This document shows positions 59,445-64,000 of a stretch of 64,000 bases of DNA, in pieces. Every line of letters starts with the position of its first letter. Position 1 is the stretch's first letter. The stretch is from Pyrenopolyporus hunteri (taxonomy: Eukaryota > Ascomycota > Sordariomycetes > Xylariales > Hypoxylaceae): the NCBI GenBank assembly GCA_902806595.1, contig CADCXC010000003.1, forward strand, positions 2,728,001 to 2,792,000. Direction: 5' to 3'. The notes under the pieces were generated by a model that saw nothing but the letters and a program-made list of their open reading frames with translations, searched no databases and was not told the origin of the DNA. The translations under genes were made by a program, and so were the position numbers.

Positions 59445-61340
59445 TTAAAGACTCAAAATGGTATCGAGATCGCCAAATGTATCCCGGAGAAACGTATGCA
59501 CCTCCTTATTCCCGCCTAGCCCAACCAGCAGACCCTTCGCGTCGCCCTCAATCTTGAGGCCCTTAAGCCCAGTAGCCCGCGAGAGAGCTACATACACCTG
59601 GCCCTCCTCGAACGCTCGCGATAGATCAACGATGACGCGGTTTAGCGTCAGTGACTGGCTCTTGTGAATCGTCATGGCCCACGCAGGGGCTAGTGGGATT
59701 TGTGTGCGCATGAGGAGGCTATAAGGCCTCTCGTCGCCGAGTTCTGTAACAGAGCAGTGCGAATATATGGTGCGGATCTGGCCGTTATGGAACTGGACAA
59801 TCGGCCACGCCTTATGCTCGGTACCTGAATCCTCGATGAATGCCTTAATCTCGTACTCCCTCATTAGGGCATAATCGCTCAATAACTTCTTCCTCGGTTC
59901 ATCCTTGCCGACTTTAGCTTCTGGCAGCTTTGTCGGATCATACTTCTCGAACCCACAGACGATACCCTGGCTGCCATTGCACAAGCCCTGATTTAGGTCC
60001 AGGTTCACGAGCAGGACGACAAGCATTCCTTCCTTGAGTCGCACGCATTCGTCAAAAGGGTGATCCTCAAGAGCACGCAGAGGCCCTTCAGACCGAGGTC
60101 CTTTAGGTTTTCGTAACCCTTTCCAAGCTAGATGGGGGTGAATATTCTTCATCCACGAGAAGGTATCCAGGCACCAATAAGTGTGTTCCAAGGTCACCAG
60201 CCTATCGAACTCGCGCTGGTTGAATTTAGTGGCTTCCTCGCGGGTGGCGAAGAGCCTGGTGGCGTGGCGTACATTGCACTTATGGTTCAGTAGGAGATGC
60301 GTGTCGGCCGGGCTCACCCCTCTTCCCATTCTATAATTTTGTAGTATGCGAATAAATTCCTCGTCCTTCTGTCGATGGAGGGTGTTTAGGTGAACAGAGA
60401 CGAAATTGCACTCCTCCCAAGCCTCGCTTCGGAAAGCCCACTTATCCTCGTCGCGATATTCACCGTGTTTTTTGCAAACATAAACTTTCCCTGTAACCGT
60501 CTCTTTCTCGATCATGCTAAGCCCGCATACTATACAATGCTGGAAAGGTTTAACAGGAGGCAATTGGAAGAAATCTCCTGTCACAATAACTTGAACTCCT
60601 CCGAATGCTGGCTGAACGGTTAGGGATTTATCCTTTCGCGCTTCTTTCATGACCGCATTTAGTCTCTCGAAGTGCAGGTTTTCCACCATACTAATCTCGT
60701 CGATGACAAGCACGTCGGTCTTTCTGAACCTTCTCGCCACAAATTTTCCGAGTGCTGCCTCCTTCAGCTCCTTCAGCGTGCGCTTATTGCTGTTTGGATT
60801 CCACCCTGCGTACGCCCAAGTAGTGGATCCGTTGATTCGCAATGCCGCCCGGCCAGTAGGAGCAAGCTTGTGCACTTGCTTGCCCATCAGCTGGAGCTGC
60901 TTCGTAAAAGCTTTCAACACGGTCGATTTTCCGCAGCCAGCTGAGCCCGTGTAGAATACGTTTTGGCCACTTGCTATCAAGTCCACAAGGCGAGCCTGTT
61001 CCGGGCAAAGCGGCGGTTCTTCAGCGTCGGCAACATTAGACATCTCGGATTGGTCCGACGATGCGGATTTCGGTTTTCGAAAGGAGGATGATCGTCGTGT
61101 TAGAACTCGACCCGGGTACTTAAACGCTCCTGCTATGGATACATGATAACCCATACTCGGGCTTGGCGAGGGCACAGGGTAACAGACGCGACTCTTTGCC
61201 TGGGGTGTTAATTCTGCCGGTTGAAGTATACTTGAGTGTCGTCCATTAGAAGTCTCGACGAGAGGTTTGGGGCCATCATGGAAGCCTCCTTTCTTTGGAA
61301 GTAGTCTTCCTAGAAGGCACAGTTGTCGTTGCAGAGTCAT
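59445..61340 (-). CDS. PIF1-family DNA helicase (SF1B)
   Basis: ATP-dependent 5'-3' DNA helicase of the PIF1/RRM3 group, which acts in mitochondrial DNA maintenance, telomeres and replication forks. Single exon, 631 aa. Walker A GSAGCGKST lies at residues 132-140, Walker B VLVIDEIS at about 210-217, GDFFQLPPV at about 255-263 and the C-terminal helicase motifs TIHKSQSLTLNRVIVDL and QVYVALSRAT near 560-600. The N-terminus (LQRQLCLLGRLLPKK) could be a mitochondrial presequence. An insertion after motif III carries CIVC (C269, C272), then VCKKH (C289, H292), suggesting a zinc-binding knuckle. Length is short for yeast Pif1 but not unusual. Alternatively it is one of several PIF1-like paralogues found in fungi, some in mobile elements; no other element features are seen here. 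Confidence 0.92.
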   Translation of the reverse strand: MTLQRQLCLLGRLLPKKGGFHDGPKPLVETSNGRHSSILQPAELTPQAKSRVCYPVPSPSPSMGYHVSIAGAFKYPGRVLTRRSSSFRKPKSASSDQSEMSNVADAEEPPLCPEQARLVDLIASGQNVFYTGSAGCGKSTVLKAFTKQLQLMGKQVHKLAPTGRAALRINGSTTWAYAGWNPNSNKRTLKELKEAALGKFVARRFRKTDVLVIDEISMVENLHFERLNAVMKEARKDKSLTVQPAFGGVQVIVTGDFFQLPPVKPFQHCIVCGLSMIEKETVTGKVYVCKKHGEYRDEDKWAFRSEAWEECNFVSVHLNTLHRQKDEEFIRILQNYRMGRGVSPADTHLLLNHKCNVRHATRLFATREEATKFNQREFDRLVTLEHTYWCLDTFSWMKNIHPHLAWKGLRKPKGPRSEGPLRALEDHPFDECVRLKEGMLVVLLVNLDLNQGLCNGSQGIVCGFEKYDPTKLPEAKVGKDEPRKKLLSDYALMREYEIKAFIEDSGTEHKAWPIVQFHNGQIRTIYSHCSVTELGDERPYSLLMRTQIPLAPAWAMTIHKSQSLTLNRVIVDLSRAFEEGQVYVALSRATGLKGLKIEGDAKGLLVGLGGNKEVHTFLRDTFGDLDTILSL

Positions 61341-61789
61341 AGTTATCGAGTAAACCGGTGACTTTTGTGTTAAGTATAAACCTTCCGTTCGTTGGGGGCA
61401 GGAACCCGAACTAGGCTTTGATGGAAACTAGGTCAGAAGCCGCTGTCGCAGTTGGACTGTAGATGGTCGAGGAAGTACGGATCCTCATTAATGAGGACAT
61501 GAACAATAGCGTAGGTGAGCTGATTAGGCCGGTGAGGGCGGTTGACAATCTGCCGGACGGATGTTCTGTTGTAGCGAGGCTGCAGAGCCGAGAATCGGGA
61601 CCAAGGTAGTTTGGGTTGTGATATCAGGCCCTGGCCGATGAACGATGGCTGCGGCTGTGATATGGGCTGAAGTTAGTCATAGGTCCACGGCTGAGGTAGG
61701 TAGTGATAGGAGAGGCGCCCACATTTGGTACTGAAGAAGAGACTGGATACAAGACTGGAAGAGCACCTAGATGTAGGTATTAGCACGTC

Positions 61790-61810
61790 AAAAAAAAAAA
61801 AAAAAAAAAA
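61790..61810. repeat. Homopolymer A(21)
   Basis: An uninterrupted run of 21 adenines. It may be a poly-A relic of a retro-element, but no adjacent element body is recognisable; its exact length may be unreliable in the assembly. Confidence 0.8.
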
Positions 61811-61997
61811 CACATCATACATACCTACGTTAAGCGGTACTCCAAAGGAGATGCTCTTGCTCGAGTCGTGAATCCTGTTAGATACGTTCCGTTGAGGAGT
61901 TGCATTTAGTGTCCGGCAGGAAGGTATGCAATGTAAACGCCGGACTTGACAGCTTCCTTCCACCACACAAATGTTAAAATCTTTTAGTCATGTCTAC

Positions 61998-62046
61998 AGG
62001 TAGGTATCTAGGTAGATAATGTGCTCCGTACCTACCTAGGTACCTA
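61998..62046. repeat. GGTA/TACC run with palindrome
   Basis: Contains GGTAGGTATCTAGGTAG and, nearby, CCTACCTAGGTACCTAC with an exact TACCTAGGTA at 62033-62042. Confidence 0.75.
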
Positions 62047-63423
62047 CGCATCCACCTATTAGGTATGTACAATGCATGTATGTAGAAGGAATGGAAGTTA
62101 CATGTAGGTACGTATTGAAAATTTGACGCGCCTTTCAGCAACGCGTCACGGCACGTCAAGTACCATAAAGAGGTATATAGGTAGGTACATGTACACAGCA
62201 ACTAGATACAGACCGCTACAGGAGGTAGTTCGACTTTATCCCCTGTAGCCATAAGACAGAGCCCCCCGAGCATCTCTTCGATGCTAAATTTTGGCTTATG
62301 GATATGACAACATGCTCCATACCAGAATAACGACAATCTCAGGTTCTAGCACCACATCACCATGTCATCCTAGCCATGATGGGTATGATAGACGTATAGT
62401 ATATGCCTGGGTATGAAGCCTCAGTCCATATATTTCACCTTAGTGTCATGACGAAAGACAGGTTAGCCTTGCTTAGACGGTTTACAATCAAATTGATCCA
62501 GTGGTAAGAACAAAGTTGGTTATATGGAGATAAGTCATTTATTGGAAGTCAAAAATTCAGGAGGGACACAGGCATGGAAACAAAAGAATACCTATACCAA
62601 TTACCATTTACCCTCGTATATGTAGGAATTACTTGCGTTAGCCCTTCTCATAGCCGGGTAGTTGGTATATACATCGCAGCTAGGTCTTGGTTAATATATG
62701 ATACTTAAGCTCATCTAGTTACGTTAGAATGCATACCCCTTTGTCCATTCCTCTATCTCTAATTCACTAGATAGGTCACAGCGAAGGCTTTCCTGAGTTT
62801 TTAATAATTTTACTGTATTCTGGACTATGGGTCTACCTAACGTGGTGCCGCCTGTACACCGTTCATATCCACTCGCTACGCCCTTTCTCCTCTCCCCGAG
62901 CATCCCCCTTGGACACCGTGGCAGAGTCTTTTCCGACCCCATATCTCATACTCTCCCCTCTCCATCGTGATCACTTGCGTTCATCCCCCTTTCATAAAGC
63001 CAACCACCTCATTCGTAGGCCAACAAATAAATATCGGCATATAGATAATACACGCGGTGCTATCTTCCATACGAACACCGGCTAATCCTAGACGCTTCGA
63101 TTAAGTCCCGTGACAAAGAAATAGATGACTCCGAAAATTCGAACATCCCGGTTCGTATCCTAGCTTGAATAGAAACCCTTACGTTGCAAGACTTGATTCC
63201 CGATATTTGGGAACCGCGTACGGGCTAGGTGCGATATATGCGTTCGCAGGCGAAATAATCCCTTCGCAATTCGCGGGCAGGTGTGTTGGGTTTGCTTCCG
63301 AAAAGAACCAATATACAGAAGAAACCCGGGTCCTCGTGCGGACAAAAGTTAAGAGATAATGGGGTAGAGGAGGTAGACGACGGTACTTCAGGGGAGAGCC
63401 GGCGGAGCACCGAACCGTCGTTC

Positions 63424-64000
63424 TTATCTGAGCCCGCTAAAATCTACCTCGGCATTTATATGGCCGAGGCCGCCGAGGGAGTTCATTGAAATGCTCTCCG
63501 AATTAGCTCGTTGCAATGCGTGAAAGTCGCCTACGGTCCTTGGTATTTGAGATGGTTGGTGTGGATGTTGTTGATGCATGATGAAACTATTCGTTCGTTG
63601 TGGAGGTTGTCGGTGCAGCATATTATTCATCATATTAAACTGTGGGTTTTGTGGTATGTTCTGCTGTTGGCCCATACTCGCCATGTTGGTCGGCTGTTGG
63701 TTTAGACCGTGCCCGAGATTCGTGTGAATATCTGTCTGCATGGTATTGCCGAGGTTATGATTCTGATTCATACCATGTGACAAGTTATGGTGCTGATGCT
63801 GAAGATGTGGTTGTTGCGGATTCAAAGATCCCGGCTGGTTGAGTGAATGCTGCGATGATTGACCCATGGGACTCATCATATCGGATATCGAGCTGAATTC
63901 ATTTCCATGATACTCCACACCTGGAGACATAATGGGTGGCGAGCTGACCATGGGGAAAGGCGATTTCATGTCCTCGCCATTGTTCGAGTGGGCCGAGTCC
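63424..64000 (-). CDS. C-terminal part of a Gln/Met/His/Asn-rich protein, cut by the window edge
   Basis: The frame is open to the right edge, so only the last 190 or so residues are visible and the start lies outside. The visible part is low-complexity: Gln, His, Met, Asn and Ser rich (PQQPHLQHQHHNLSHG, MASMGQQQN), with RTNSFIMHQQ and a less repetitive tail (HALQRANSESISMN) ending AEVDFSGLR. Such tails are typical of fungal transcription factors and co-activators, but no DNA-binding domain is in view, so I do not name a family. The gene is clearly real judged by its biased but continuous codon structure. Confidence 0.75.
   Translation of the reverse strand, partial: DSAHSNNGEDMKSPFPMVSSPPIMSPGVEYHGNEFSSISDMMSPMGQSSQHSLNQPGSLNPQQPHLQHQHHNLSHGMNQNHNLGNTMQTDIHTNLGHGLNQQPTNMASMGQQQNIPQNPQFNMMNNMLHRQPPQRTNSFIMHQQHPHQPSQIPRTVGDFHALQRANSESISMNSLGGLGHINAEVDFSGLR

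Larger units (their letters stand above)
61341..63423. other. Intergenic region with GGTA/TACC repeats
   Basis: No credible gene. A 21-nt poly-A lies at 61790-61810, and GGTA/TACC runs with a TACCTAGGTA palindrome lie at about 61998-62046. Frames at 63160-63410 have no supporting features. Confidence 0.5.

Noticed and set aside
1..64000. tRNA, rRNA, CRISPR or prophage-like features
   Set aside because: I looked for T-loop-like GTTCRANNC boxes with partner A boxes and for spaced repeats, and found no convincing case; a tRNAscan/Infernal run would settle RNA genes.

Overview
The window is nuclear DNA of a filamentous ascomycete. Genes carry short GT-AG introns of about 50-70 nt with CTAAC-like branch points. 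The proteins are fungal types: a highly reducing polyketide synthase (PKS), an FSH-type hydrolase, a Clr5-domain protein, a cutinase and a KlpA-type kinesin. A Sordariomycete is my best guess, from gene content and overall style; nothing here proves it. For most multi-exon genes I assembled splice junctions by hand and checked that the exon lengths sum to an intact frame.

Left part (1-19.5 kb): a long gene-poor stretch, then DNA primase large subunit PRI2 (4339-6216, -), a Clr5-domain protein (7251-8941, +), an MmgE/PrpD-family enzyme (9619-11013, -), an APC amino-acid permease (12317-14171, -) and a secreted two-propeller phytase-like protein with EGF-like cysteine clusters (16855-19156, +).

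Centre (19.5-41.2 kb): a probable secondary-metabolite locus. A 2298-residue PKS (KS-AT-DH-psiKR-ER-KR-ACP, no methyltransferase seen, no release domain) reads leftwards. Divergent from it are a small serine hydrolase of the LovG/FSH1 type, which could release the product, an 18-exon, 1450-residue full ABCB exporter and a GMC (alcohol-oxidase-like) oxidoreductase. No P450, prenyltransferase or Zn2Cys6 regulator is visible. The MmgE/PrpD enzyme on the left and a dihydroxyacid dehydratase on the right are possible, unproven, outer members.

Right part (41.2-64 kb): mostly housekeeping genes. These are a small conserved-looking hydrophilic protein, an AAAP amino-acid transporter, mitochondrial dihydroxyacid dehydratase (ILV3 type), a PlsC-like acyltransferase, kinesin-14, a cutinase, a PIF1-family helicase and the C-terminal end of a Gln/Met/Asn-rich protein running off the right edge.

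Non-coding signals: a 539-bp MITE-like element with perfect 39-bp terminal inverted repeats (49756-50294); a three-copy 83-bp tandem repeat (15813-16035); and strong over-representation of the palindrome TACCTAGGTA and its TACC/GGTA relatives between genes. I saw no tRNA, rRNA or CRISPR.
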